In this document: positions 54,008 to 61,494 of the stretch, in pieces | Position numbering within the stretch: position 1 is the first letter of the stretch | Layout: each line of letters starts with the position of its first letter | Assembly: GCA_947494435.1 (NCBI GenBank) | Contig: CANLUY010000002.1 | Span: 1,364,001-1,428,000 of the forward strand | Direction: 5' to 3' | Origin: an uncultured Litoreibacter sp. | GTDB taxonomy: Bacteria; Pseudomonadota; Alphaproteobacteria; Rhodobacterales; Rhodobacteraceae | Length of the DNA stretch: 64,000 nucleotides | Translations under genes and position numbers: made by a program | Notes under the pieces: generated by a model | What the model was told of the DNA's origin: nothing | What the model saw: only the letters and a program-made list of their open reading frames with translations | The model's database searches: none

Positions 54008-54450
54008 GAAACAAATCCACTCATACAGTCTTTCAAAAGCGCGATAACCGGATCAAACCGGCCTGAGTAATAGGGATCCGGCACGTCCTGATTGACCACC
54101 GCCGGATCACTGGCATATTCGGTCAGCATATCCACTTTGGCCTTTGTGGCCCCGCGATCCAGCCGCATTACTTTCGCGAGCGTATCGCGGTCAGCGACCA
54201 ACACGTGGTCAAACTCGGCCAGATCGACAGCGCTGATCTTGCGGGCCCGCAGATCAGCAAGCTCAAACCCATGTTCACGACCAGCGACAATGGCACGCGC
54301 ATCAGGCGGATCTCCAACGTGCCACGACCCTGTGCCAGCGCTATCAACCTCAAGCTCAAGGCCTGCAGCGCCTGCAAAATCACGCAGAATTGATTCCCCC
54401 AAAGGGGACCTGCAGATATTGCCTAAACATACAACAAGGACGCGCTTCAT
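53980..54450 (-). CDS. Low-molecular-weight protein-tyrosine phosphatase
   Basis: A 156-residue LMW-PTP. The catalytic loop is VCLGNICRSPLGES with Cys8 and Arg14 (C-x5-R-S). The general acid is in the DP loop DVPDPYYSG. Start chosen as the ATG at 54448-54450; a GTG one codon earlier is possible. TTGGAG lies at suitable spacing. Members dephosphorylate protein tyrosines, such as bacterial tyrosine kinases of exopolysaccharide synthesis, or phosphoarginine. No kinase or polysaccharide genes are near. A 28-bp perfect palindrome sits 12 nt upstream of the start. Confidence 0.92.
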   Translation of the reverse strand: MKRVLVVCLGNICRSPLGESILRDFAGAAGLELEVDSAGTGSWHVGDPPDARAIVAGREHGFELADLRARKISAVDLAEFDHVLVADRDTLAKVMRLDRGATKAKVDMLTEYASDPAVVNQDVPDPYYSGRFDPVIALLKDCMSGFVSQLKAEQDR

Positions 54451-54461
54451 CACACCAACTC

Positions 54462-54489
54462 CAAAAGGTAAGGAATTCCTTACCTTTTG
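54462..54489. promoter_or_regulatory. 28-bp perfect palindrome upstream of the LMW-PTP gene
   Basis: The 28 bases from 54462 to 54489 are a perfect palindrome, with the 12-bp core AAGGAATTCCTT and the outer arms CAAAAGGT and ACCTTTTG. It lies 12 nt ahead of the tyrosine phosphatase start on the minus strand, within the expected promoter or 5' leader. It could be a dimer operator or an RNA hairpin that sequesters the ribosome binding site. The intervening pair also matches the spacing of a hairpin with no loop, which favours a DNA-binding site. Confidence 0.6.
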
Positions 54490-54557
54490 TGTATCGCGAT
54501 GAGAAGCCGTAATTTAACTAAATTGCCTAAAGCTGTGTTTCAACAACAAAAAACAGC

Positions 54558-54585
54558 AAGAAGTGTCGTAGCAACGACACTTCTT
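54558..54585 (-). terminator. Terminator after the PCuAC gene
   Basis: Perfect 12-bp stem, AAGAAGTGTCGT (54558-54569) with ACGACACTTCTT (54574-54585), loop AGCA. On the minus strand it is followed by GCTGTTTTTTGTTG, a T-tract. It lies 21 nt after the PCuAC stop and closes that transcript. Confidence 0.88.
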
Positions 54586-54605
54586 TTGGTTAACGGCGCA
54601 CCGGC

Positions 54606-55097
54606 TCAGCTATCACTGGCCCCATGCGTGCTATTGCTGTGGCCACCATGTGCCGCGGGTTTGCGATCATGATCAACGATCACATCCACGACGACGTCTC
54701 CCGCATTTTCAAAGGTCAGGGTCATCGGGATAGTTGTCCCGTTTTCCAACGGGCCCGTCAGCCCCATAAGCATCACGTGCTTACCACCCCGCTTGAACAT
54801 CACACTCTCGCCAGCGGGCACCTCGAACCCCTCCTCCACATGCAGCATTTTCATTACACCATTGGCATCTTCTTGGTGCGTATGGAGTTGCGTCATGTTG
54901 GCGACATCTGTTGAGGCCGCGATCAAGCGATCGTCAGCGCCGTTGTTCTTAAGCTCAAAGAAGATCGCCCCTGATTTTGAACTTGGGGTGGAGGTCCGCG
55001 CATAAGGATCCATAATCATTATTTTTGCATCACCTGCGAAGGCTGCAATCGGGGTAAGCGACAGTGTCGCCGCAAGAAGGATAGATTTGAATGGCAT
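54606..55097 (-). CDS. Periplasmic copper chaperone PCuAC
   Basis: A 163-residue secreted protein with a signal peptide cut near residue 22 (AAFAGDA). The cupredoxin-like PCuAC fold carries the family Cu(I)-binding pattern: Met and His in NMTQLHTHQED, Met in VMKMLHVEEG, and His and Met in KRGGKHVMLMGL. A His-rich tail, VDHDRKPAAHGGHSNSTHGAS, may help metal capture. It delivers copper to the Cu(A)/Cu(B) centres of cytochrome oxidase. Downstream of the 113-residue gene at 55140 on the same strand, with 42 nt between, it forms a two-gene copper unit that ends at a strong terminator. Confidence 0.9.
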   Translation of the reverse strand: MPFKSILLAATLSLTPIAAFAGDAKIMIMDPYARTSTPSSKSGAIFFELKNNGADDRLIAASTDVANMTQLHTHQEDANGVMKMLHVEEGFEVPAGESVMFKRGGKHVMLMGLTGPLENGTTIPMTLTFENAGDVVVDVIVDHDRKPAAHGGHSNSTHGASDS

Positions 55098-55139
55098 CTG
55101 AATTGTCCTTGTCAGTCTGAAAATAAGGATGGAAAGGTT

Positions 55140-55481
55140 TCAGACCTGAACAGGTGGACCACGCGCATCAGCCGCAATGAACGGGCGTAAGGCCGAACTG
55201 GCCTTTTGCGCCGTGACGTAGCGTATCTTGAGAACATATTGCGCGCGCGTGAACGGGACAATGTTTTCAAGGACAGCCTTTAACACCAGACAATCAGGGC
55301 ATATCGGCATCGGCGCAATTTCATTGCCATTGCGGTCAACCGTTATGGTTGAAACCTCACTGCCCGTACAAATGACAATCGTTTGCCCATCGGGCGCCGT
55401 TCGTGAAAGCGCCATTGCACCCGACGTCATTACCATGACGGCGGCGAGGCAGAACACCACTAATCGACGAACCACTTGCAT
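55140..55481 (-). CDS. Secreted small protein, DUF2946-like
   Basis: A 113-residue protein with an N-terminal signal peptide or anchor, MQVVRRLVVFCLAAVMVMTSG, and then TAPDGQTIVICTGSEVSTITVD followed by PMPICPDCLVLK (landmarks). The ICTG...CPxC pattern resembles DUF2946, a family of small membrane-associated proteins often found with copper genes. The three cysteines could bind copper. It is immediately upstream of PCuAC on the same strand, which supports a copper or oxidase assembly role. The family assignment is moderate. Confidence 0.65.
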   Translation of the reverse strand: MQVVRRLVVFCLAAVMVMTSGAMALSRTAPDGQTIVICTGSEVSTITVDRNGNEIAPMPICPDCLVLKAVLENIVPFTRAQYVLKIRYVTAQKASSALRPFIAADARGPPVQV

Positions 55482-55592
55482 GACCTAGGACCTAAGGGGG
55501 TGTGCAGGTTTTGTGAAGGGCAAAGCCGCACCATGCGCGGCTCTTCACAAGATCGTGCCGCAAGCGCGGCAAAGCTGGATGCGTACAGCCAA

Positions 55593-55632
55593 AGAAAAAG
55601 GCCCCGCCCGACACGGACAGAGCCTTTCAATT
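55593..55632 (-). terminator. Terminator after rpmB
   Basis: On the minus strand an interrupted stem (outer AAGGC with GCCTT, inner CCG with CGG) is followed by TTTTTCTTTGG. It starts 23 nt after the rpmB stop. The stem is imperfect, but the T-tract and position support termination. Confidence 0.65.
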
Positions 55633-55648
55633 CAGATAAGCAGAAGGT

Positions 55649-55936
55649 TTAGGCCGTTGCCTGTGCCTTTGCGATGTCTTTTTTGACTTTCAGCGCTTTC
55701 GTGGAAAGCTCTGTTTCTTTGGCTTTCGCCATGAAGCCGTCAAGGCCACCGCGGTGATCCACGGTGCGCAACGCTGCTGCCGAGATGCGGAATTTGAAGG
55801 ACTGACCAAGCGTGTCGGAAGTCAGGGTCACATCATTGAGGTTCGGCAGAAAACGACGACGGGTTCTGTTCTTGGCGTGGCTGACATTGTTGCCGACCAT
55901 CGGGCCTTTTCCAGTAAGTTCGCAAACGCGAGACAT
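55649..55936 (-). CDS. rpmB: Ribosomal protein L28
   Basis: A 95-residue basic protein, [20 protein letters not shown], followed by [14 protein letters not shown] and [24 protein letters not shown] (landmarks), the standard L28 sequence of the large ribosomal subunit, with the C-terminal KALKVKKDI extension usual in alphaproteobacteria. There is no zinc ribbon pair of cysteines. GGAAAC with AAAGG precedes the ATG. A promoter and a leader hairpin lie upstream. It is monocistronic. Confidence 0.97.
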   Translation of the reverse strand: MSRVCELTGKGPMVGNNVSHAKNRTRRRFLPNLNDVTLTSDTLGQSFKFRISAAALRTVDHRGGLDGFMAKAKETELSTKALKVKKDIAKAQATA

Positions 55937-55961
55937 GACGTTTCCTTTTCATAACGTAAAA

Positions 55962-55977
55962 GGGCGGATACCCGCCC
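55962..55977 (-). promoter_or_regulatory. Terminator-like hairpin in the rpmB leader
   Basis: On the minus strand the stem GGGCGG (55977-55972) pairs with CCGCCC (55967-55962) around GTAT, and TTTTACG follows. It lies between the predicted promoter and the rpmB start and resembles a short intrinsic terminator. It may act in attenuation or autoregulation of L28, or may end transcripts that read in from meaB. Confidence 0.55.
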
Positions 55978-55994
55978 CTGAATTCTGTCCGCGC

Positions 55995-56023
55995 GGTTTA
56001 CCCAGTGAGTCTTATGGCGTCAA
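55995..56023 (-). promoter_or_regulatory. Predicted promoter of rpmB
   Basis: On the minus strand TTGACG (56023-56018) is separated by exactly 17 bp from TAAACC (56000-55995), a good sigma-70-type -35 and a partial -10. It lies about 60 nt before the rpmB ATG and just after the meaB stop. Confidence 0.6.
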
Positions 56024-56077
56024 GCGTGGAATGCCCCTAGTGACGTGCAATTTTGGGCGGAACGCTGAAAGCACCGA

Positions 56078-57070
56078 TCACGTCCGGCTCTCACGCCGCA
56101 GCCCGCTCAGCAGATCGGCGGCAGCCGCATCTGGCGCGCGTCGTCCGCTCAAGACGTCTTGGGCCAGCGTCTCACGATGATCCCGCGTCGTAACGTCATC
56201 ATCCAACAAGGCCCGTAGGCCAGCAAATACCGCCTCTTCAAACCAATGCACTGACTGACGTGCGCGAGTTTTATCCCAATGCCCATGGTCTTTGCGCCAT
56301 TGGCTTAACTTTTGCATATCTTGCCAAACATCCACCAAGCCCTGCTCTTCAAGGGCTGAAACAGGCTGCGCTTTCGGAAACCCATCCGGGTCTTGCACGC
56401 GTTTGCGCAAAAGGCGCAACGCCCCTGCATAATCGGCCGTCGTGCGGATCGCTTGGGGCTTCAACTCTCCATCCGCCTTGTTGACGAGGATGATATCGGC
56501 GATCTCCATGATACCGCGTTTGACCCCCTGCAATTCGTCGCCGCCAGCAGGAGCCAGCAAAAGGGTAAAAATATCCGACATCTCGGCAACCTTGGTCTCT
56601 GATTGCCCGACGCCTACGGTTTCGATCAGGATCACATCAAACCCCGCCGCCTCGCACAGTGCGACAACCGCGCGTGTCCGCCGCCCGACACCGCCCAAAT
56701 GCGATTGTGAGGGCGACGGACGAATAAACGCGTTTTTGTCACGCGACAGCCGATCCATACGGGTTTTATCGCCCAAAATCGAACCACCAGACCGCGTGGA
56801 GCTGGGATCGACCGCCAAAACAGCCACGCGCAGGTCCTGTGCTGTCAGCATCGACCCGAAGGCCTCAATAAACGTGGATTTTCCGACGCCGGGCGTCCCG
56901 GACAACCCGATGCGCAACGCTTGCCTGTTGCTTCGCCCAACCTCATCCAGAAGAAGTTGCGCCTGTTCTTGGTGATCCGCGCGCGCGCTCTCAACAAGTG
57001 TGATCGCGCGCGACAAAGCGCGGCGCTCGCCGTTCACGACTTTCAGGGCCAATTCTTCAATATGTTTCAA
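56078..57070 (-). CDS. meaB: Methylmalonyl-CoA mutase-associated GTPase MeaB
   Basis: A G3E-family GTPase of about 330 residues. Walker A is GLSGTPGVGKSTFIEAFG near residue 54; the switch and Mg segment is VLAVDPSSTRSGGSILGDKTRM, then ETVGVGQSE, and NKADGEL for guanine. It loads and protects adenosylcobalamin in methylmalonyl-CoA mutase. The frame is open back to an ATG at 57170-57172, but that leaves only 15 bp to the divergent gene and would give an extra, unmatched segment. The TTG at 57068-57070, giving (M)KHIEELALKVVNGERRA, matches the usual start of the family, so I use it with moderate certainty. It is about 35 kb from mcm. Confidence 0.9.
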   Translation of the reverse strand: MKHIEELALKVVNGERRALSRAITLVESARADHQEQAQLLLDEVGRSNRQALRIGLSGTPGVGKSTFIEAFGSMLTAQDLRVAVLAVDPSSTRSGGSILGDKTRMDRLSRDKNAFIRPSPSQSHLGGVGRRTRAVVALCEAAGFDVILIETVGVGQSETKVAEMSDIFTLLLAPAGGDELQGVKRGIMEIADIILVNKADGELKPQAIRTTADYAGALRLLRKRVQDPDGFPKAQPVSALEEQGLVDVWQDMQKLSQWRKDHGHWDKTRARQSVHWFEEAVFAGLRALLDDDVTTRDHRETLAQDVLSGRRAPDAAAADLLSGLRRESRT

Positions 57071-57187
57071 CGCTTGGCGGTCTTTCGCTTGAATTTCTCC
57101 CTCACGAGCGTGAGAGGGGGGTGGTGCCCCTTTGTGGAAGCCCCAATATGAAGGAGCAAGCAAGAATTGCATCTGCGAGGAAGAGTT

Positions 57188-57889
57188 ATGAAACGAGTTT
57201 TGTTTGGTTTGGCCGCATTAGCGACCCTGTCAGCAGGTCCCATCTGGGCCGATGGAAGCACCAATGCAGTGTTCAATGTGGCCATCCGTGGCATCACAGC
57301 CGGTACTTTAACGGTTAAGGGAACGGAAAGCGGCGGCAGCTATCAGACCACTGGCGTTTTGCAATCAGGCGGTTTGGTCGGGCTTGTCAGGTCGTTGAAA
57401 TACACAGCCAAGGCAAAGGGGGCCGTCAGCGGCAACCGCTTCAGCCCATCGCGCTATGATGAGAACGCGGATACCGGAAAGCGGAAATCAAAAACCACGA
57501 TGACCTATTCAGGAGGCGTGCCAAAAGTCGTGGCAGGCTCAACCGGTGATCTGAACCCCGCCTCGCAAAAAGGGACCGTAGACCCGCAAACAGCCATCTA
57601 CGCCGCCTTTCGCGATGTGAACGAAGCGGATGTTTGTAAGCTAAATTTGCAGATGTTTGATGGGAAAAGGCGATCTCAAGTGCAACTACGCACCCCGCGC
57701 GCGGACGGAAACCTGATAAAATGCGACGGAGAGTACCGACGCCTCAAAGGATTCTCCGCCGAAGACATGGCAGAAAAGACGCGGTTTCCCTTCAATCTGT
57801 TCTACGCCAAAACCTCCGACGGGCGCTACCGCGTCGAGAAAGTCGTGACCCAGACGCTCTATGGCAATGCGACGATGACGCGGCGCTAA
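57188..57889 (+). CDS. Secreted DUF3108 protein
   Basis: A 233-residue protein with a signal peptide ending LSAGPIWADG near residue 22. The mature part is beta-rich: AVFNVAIRGITAGTLTVKGTE, then RFSPSRYDENADTGKRKSKTTMTY (landmarks) and VDPQTAIYAAFRD. This is the DUF3108 pattern of periplasmic barrel-like proteins. A ribosome binding site, GAGGAAGAG, precedes the ATG. It is followed 21 nt later by hrpB on the same strand and is divergent from meaB. The function is unknown. Confidence 0.82.
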   Translation: MKRVLFGLAALATLSAGPIWADGSTNAVFNVAIRGITAGTLTVKGTESGGSYQTTGVLQSGGLVGLVRSLKYTAKAKGAVSGNRFSPSRYDENADTGKRKSKTTMTYSGGVPKVVAGSTGDLNPASQKGTVDPQTAIYAAFRDVNEADVCKLNLQMFDGKRRSQVQLRTPRADGNLIKCDGEYRRLKGFSAEDMAEKTRFPFNLFYAKTSDGRYRVEKVVTQTLYGNATMTRR

Positions 57890-57910
57890 AGGACCGCTAA
57901 AGAAGGCTCC

Positions 57911-60289
57911 ATGAGCCGATTGCCCATTGAAGATGTGATAAACCCCCTCGTCGGTCATATGACCCGCGAGGGCGTTTGCGTTCTTCAAGCCCCACCGGGC
58001 GCCGGTAAAACAACGCGCGTCCCGTTAGCTCTGCTGGAAGCAGGTGCGTTCGAGGGGCGCTTGATCATGCTCGAACCCCGTCGCCTCGCCGCGCGCGCAG
58101 CGGCTGAGCGGATGGCCTCCGTCCTGGGTGAGAATGTCGGCCAAACCATAGGCTACCGGATGCGCGGCGAAGCGCGCGTCAGCGCGACCACGCGGATTGA
58201 AGTGGTCACCGAAGGTGTGCTGACCCGCATGGTGCAAGCCGATCCCGAATTGCCGGGTATTGGCTGTGTTGTGTTTGATGAATTCCATGAACGCTCTCTG
58301 AACGGTGATCTGGGTCTCGCCTTGGTCTGGGAAACCCGTGACGCCCTCCGCGAAGACCTCAAGGTTTTGGTGATGTCGGCCACTTTGGACGCCGAACCTG
58401 TAGCTGCGCTTCTAGGTGATGCACCTGTCGTCACCTCAAAAGGCCGCAGCTTCCCGGTGGAGACACGCTGGCTGGACAAACCCCGCCGCGCGGGAACGCG
58501 CCTGGAACACGACGTAGCAACTTTAATCGAACAGGCACTGGCCGAAACCGAGGGCGGCCTGCTGGTTTTTCTGCCCGGCGCCGGGGAGATCATCCGCGTC
58601 GCAACTGCCTTGAAGGCTGGTCCAGACGTTGTCGTGCGACCGCTATATGGCGCCCTGCCCTTCACCGATCAACGCGCAGCAATTGCACCTGCACCCAAAG
58701 GTACCCGCAAGGTTGTTTTGGCCACATCCATTGCTGAAACCTCCCTGACGATCGAAGATGTGCGCGTCGTTGTGGACGCCGGATTGGCGCGGCGTGCGCG
58801 TAATGATCCGGGCTCCGGCATGTCGCGGCTGGTGACAGAACGAGCCTCAAAGGCGGAAGCCACGCAACGACAAGGCCGTGCAGGGCGTGTCGCCGAAGGG
58901 ATTTGCTACCGCCTTTGGACAAAAGCCGAAGAAGGCGCGATGCGGGCTTTCGCGCCCCCTGAAATTGAGACAGCCGATTTGGCGGGGTTGGCTTTGGATT
59001 TGGCCGCGTGGGGCGCAAAACCTTCGGATTTGGCGTTCCTCACTCAACCGCCAACAGGGGCTTTCGAAACAGCAAAAGACCTGCTGAAAATGCTCGGCGG
59101 CCTAGACGGTCAGGCGCGCATAACGGAGCACGGACATCGTTTAGCGAAAATCCCGCTGCATCCACGCTTGGCGCATCTGCTGACCAATGCAGGTGAAAAG
59201 GCCGCACTGACGGCCGCCATATTGGCCGCGCGCCCGACAAGCCACCAAGGCAGTGATCTGGCGGCACGTATGCGTGGACCTTTGCCACGTGACGTGAAAG
59301 CAGAAGCCAAACGTCTTGAGCGCTTCGCAACAGGCCCCACGCGGACATTGGGAGAGATGGTCGCATTGGCCTACCCCGACCGTGTCGCGCTCAGGCGTAA
59401 AGGTGGCGAAGCGCGGTTTCATCTGTCTGGCGGCAAAGGCGCTGTGCTGCCCTCTGAGGACGAATTGGCCAGTCAACGCTTGCTTGCCGTGGCTGACCTT
59501 GACGGGGACGCCCGCCAAGCGAAAATACGGGCAGCGGCAGTGCTTTCCGAAGGGGAGTTGCGCGCACTTTTCGAAGATCAGATCGCATGGCATGACATTT
59601 GTGCATGGTCGCGGCGGGAAGGTCGCGTGCTGACCCGAAAACAGGAAATGTTCGGGTCTCTAATCCTTGATGACCGGATTTGGCACGACCCCGACACAGA
59701 TGCTGTCTCGCGGGCCCTATTGGACGGCATAAGGGACCTCGGACTTCAAGCCTTGAACTGGAGCAAACCTGCCCGGTATTTGCGCTCAAGAGGTTTGGTG
59801 TTTGGGCTGAAATGGTCAGACGCCGCGCTGTTGGACAGTCTGGAGGCATGGCTACTACCTTACCTCAGCGGCAAAAAGACGGCTCAGGATTTGAAATCGG
59901 TAGATATTGCTCAAGCTTTGAAGAACAGCTTGGACTGGGACACGCAACAAGCGCTTGATCGGTCAGTCCCAGCCCACATCACGACGCCTCTGGGCCGCAA
60001 GGCTGCAGTGAATTACGAGGACGACGCGCCGGAAATCGAGGTGCGCTTACAGGAGATGTTTGGCTGCAGGGTCCATCCAACCGTTGGGCCGGACAACATT
60101 CCATTGAAAATCACACTGCTGTCCCCCGGACAAAAGCCGGTACAGGTGACACAGGACTTACCGGGTTTCTGGGCTGACAGCTACGCAGATGTCCGGAAAG
60201 ACATGCGCGGACGCTATCCGCGCCATCCGTGGCCTGAAGATCCAACGATTGCTGAACCCACAGTGCGCGCAAAACCGCGCGGTACCTAG
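57911..60289 (+). CDS. hrpB: ATP-dependent helicase HrpB
   Basis: A 792-residue DEAH-box RNA helicase-like protein. Motifs: Walker A as APPGAGKTTRVPLALL near residue 26, DEFHERSLNGDLGLA near residue 119, SATLDAEP near residue 157, ATSIAETSLTIEDVRVVVDAGL near residue 272 and QRQGRAGRVAEG near residue 319. The C-terminal HrpB-specific domain fills residues about 450-790 (ending around MRGRYPRHPWPEDP). HrpB is of unclear exact role in RNA processing. The length fits the family. It is second in the DUF3108-hrpB unit. Confidence 0.93.
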   Translation: MSRLPIEDVINPLVGHMTREGVCVLQAPPGAGKTTRVPLALLEAGAFEGRLIMLEPRRLAARAAAERMASVLGENVGQTIGYRMRGEARVSATTRIEVVTEGVLTRMVQADPELPGIGCVVFDEFHERSLNGDLGLALVWETRDALREDLKVLVMSATLDAEPVAALLGDAPVVTSKGRSFPVETRWLDKPRRAGTRLEHDVATLIEQALAETEGGLLVFLPGAGEIIRVATALKAGPDVVVRPLYGALPFTDQRAAIAPAPKGTRKVVLATSIAETSLTIEDVRVVVDAGLARRARNDPGSGMSRLVTERASKAEATQRQGRAGRVAEGICYRLWTKAEEGAMRAFAPPEIETADLAGLALDLAAWGAKPSDLAFLTQPPTGAFETAKDLLKMLGGLDGQARITEHGHRLAKIPLHPRLAHLLTNAGEKAALTAAILAARPTSHQGSDLAARMRGPLPRDVKAEAKRLERFATGPTRTLGEMVALAYPDRVALRRKGGEARFHLSGGKGAVLPSEDELASQRLLAVADLDGDARQAKIRAAAVLSEGELRALFEDQIAWHDICAWSRREGRVLTRKQEMFGSLILDDRIWHDPDTDAVSRALLDGIRDLGLQALNWSKPARYLRSRGLVFGLKWSDAALLDSLEAWLLPYLSGKKTAQDLKSVDIAQALKNSLDWDTQQALDRSVPAHITTPLGRKAAVNYEDDAPEIEVRLQEMFGCRVHPTVGPDNIPLKITLLSPGQKPVQVTQDLPGFWADSYADVRKDMRGRYPRHPWPEDPTIAEPTVRAKPRGT

Positions 60290-60348
60290 TCAAGCCGGAT
60301 TGTGCGAGTTAGATATCGCATCAATGCAAACCGAAAAGGCCATTGCAC

Positions 60349-60807
60349 ATGTTTGACCGTCTTCTTGCCCTCTTCAATAACCCGGAAAGCTACGAAACGC
60401 CCTTGCCAGAATCCGATGCGCGTCATGCGATGGGTACACTGATGGTCCGCGCGGCGCAGGCGGATCAGGCCTATTTGTTCGAAGAGATCGAGTTGATTGA
60501 TCGTGTGCTGGCAGAACGCAACGGCCTCAACCCGGTTGAAGCCGCAAAGATGCGCGCGGCTTGCGAGAGGCTGGAAGAAGAAATGCCAGACACTGACGCG
60601 CTGGCAGGGATGCTAAAAACCGCAATTGGCACTGAAGAGGCCGAAGCAACGTTGCGTGCTTTGTGGCGAGTCGTTTTTGCAGATGGCATCAAGCATGACG
60701 AAGAAGACAAAATTCTACATCAAATCGAATTGGTGCTTGGTGTCTCGCCTGAACGCGCGAAAACCCTGCAAGACGAAGTCGCCGCTGAAGGCCGGCAGAC
60801 CAGTTAG
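60349..60807 (+). CDS. TerB-like protein
   Basis: A 152-residue soluble helical protein with a TerB fold: HAMGTLMVRAAQADQAYLFEEIELIDRVLAERNGL near residue 25, then ALWRVVFADGIKHDEEDKILHQIELVLGVSPE near residue 102 (landmarks). The paired acidic loops, QADQAY and ADGIKHDEED, are in the position of the metal-binding loops of TerB. In Ter systems TerB takes part in tellurite and phage stress response, but lone TerB-like proteins are widespread in alphaproteobacteria and of unknown role. Start chosen at the ATG at 60349; a TTG lies 6 nt upstream. It stands after hrpB. Confidence 0.8.
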   Translation: MFDRLLALFNNPESYETPLPESDARHAMGTLMVRAAQADQAYLFEEIELIDRVLAERNGLNPVEAAKMRAACERLEEEMPDTDALAGMLKTAIGTEEAEATLRALWRVVFADGIKHDEEDKILHQIELVLGVSPERAKTLQDEVAAEGRQTS

Positions 60808-60825
60808 GTCTGCCAGCGTTCCAAC

Positions 60826-61305
60826 TCAGTTTTTTGTGGCGTGATGCACGATGATCCCAAGCACGGCGCCAACGACTGCGGTTTCCAGCGCCTTGTTTCC
60901 TGCTGAGCGTCCGCCCGAGGGCTTTGCGCGTCGTTGAGGCGCCTTTGCCATCTGCTGACATTGATATCCGTTTAGAAGTTTCGCCTGACCGCCGACCATT
61001 GCAATGCTCAATAGCGCTTGCCCGTTTTGGTTTTTGAAACGCTTGGTCGGGCCTGAGGTCTGCACCCTGACATCATATGTGTTTCCAGCACCCGTACTCC
61101 ATGACAAGCCCTCGCCCGGTGCGACGCGTCCCGTTCCAAAATTCTGGCCGGTCCGGCTGTCCGAGACATTCACAGGCATTGATGTCCCCGTGCAATTATA
61201 GATCTGCATCGCCTGCGCGGACGCAATGCTTAGGGTCATTGCGCCAGTCGCAACAGTGAGGGCGAAGCCCATACAGGTTAGCATTTGGATCGGTTTACGA
61301 CGCAT
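60826..61305 (-). CDS. Secreted hypothetical protein
   Basis: A 159-residue protein. A signal peptide is present, with cleavage near ASAQAMQ (about residue 32). The mature part starts MQIYNCTGTSMPVNVSDSRTGQNFG and has a beta-rich section, SWSTGAGNTYDVRVQTSGPTKRF. The C-terminal part ends in a hydrophobic helix, ETAVVGAVLGIIVHHA (landmarks). AGAGGAGA precedes the ATG at 61303-61305, so the start is well supported. No family is recognised. It is divergent from the CoxL-like gene across a 189-bp region that holds two copies of a 10-bp palindrome. Confidence 0.65.
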   Translation of the reverse strand: MRRKPIQMLTCMGFALTVATGAMTLSIASAQAMQIYNCTGTSMPVNVSDSRTGQNFGTGRVAPGEGLSWSTGAGNTYDVRVQTSGPTKRFKNQNGQALLSIAMVGGQAKLLNGYQCQQMAKAPQRRAKPSGGRSAGNKALETAVVGAVLGIIVHHATKN

Positions 61306-61330
61306 GATGTTTCTCCTCTTTTTATCTCGT

Positions 61331-61395
61331 ATCTGCAGATCGGCAGCGATCCGCTTCGTGTGATGAAAGGTGTACGCGGCCCCACATCTGCAGAT
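61331..61395. promoter_or_regulatory. Pair of identical palindromes in a divergent promoter region
   Basis: The perfect palindrome ATCTGCAGAT occurs at 61331-61340 and again at 61386-61395; the second extends to the 12-bp CATCTGCAGATG (61385-61396). They are 55 bp apart, start to start. They lie between the secreted hypothetical gene (minus) and the CoxL-like gene (plus). Two identical dyads in one divergent region suggest operators for one regulator. Confidence 0.6.
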
Positions 61396-61494
61396 GCACT
61401 GTCGTTTTGAATGCGCTAATTTGATGTGGCCGATACTGGACACTGCCCCCCCTCCCGCTAGTGTCACAAGCAGTCAGATCAGGAGCGATACGCC

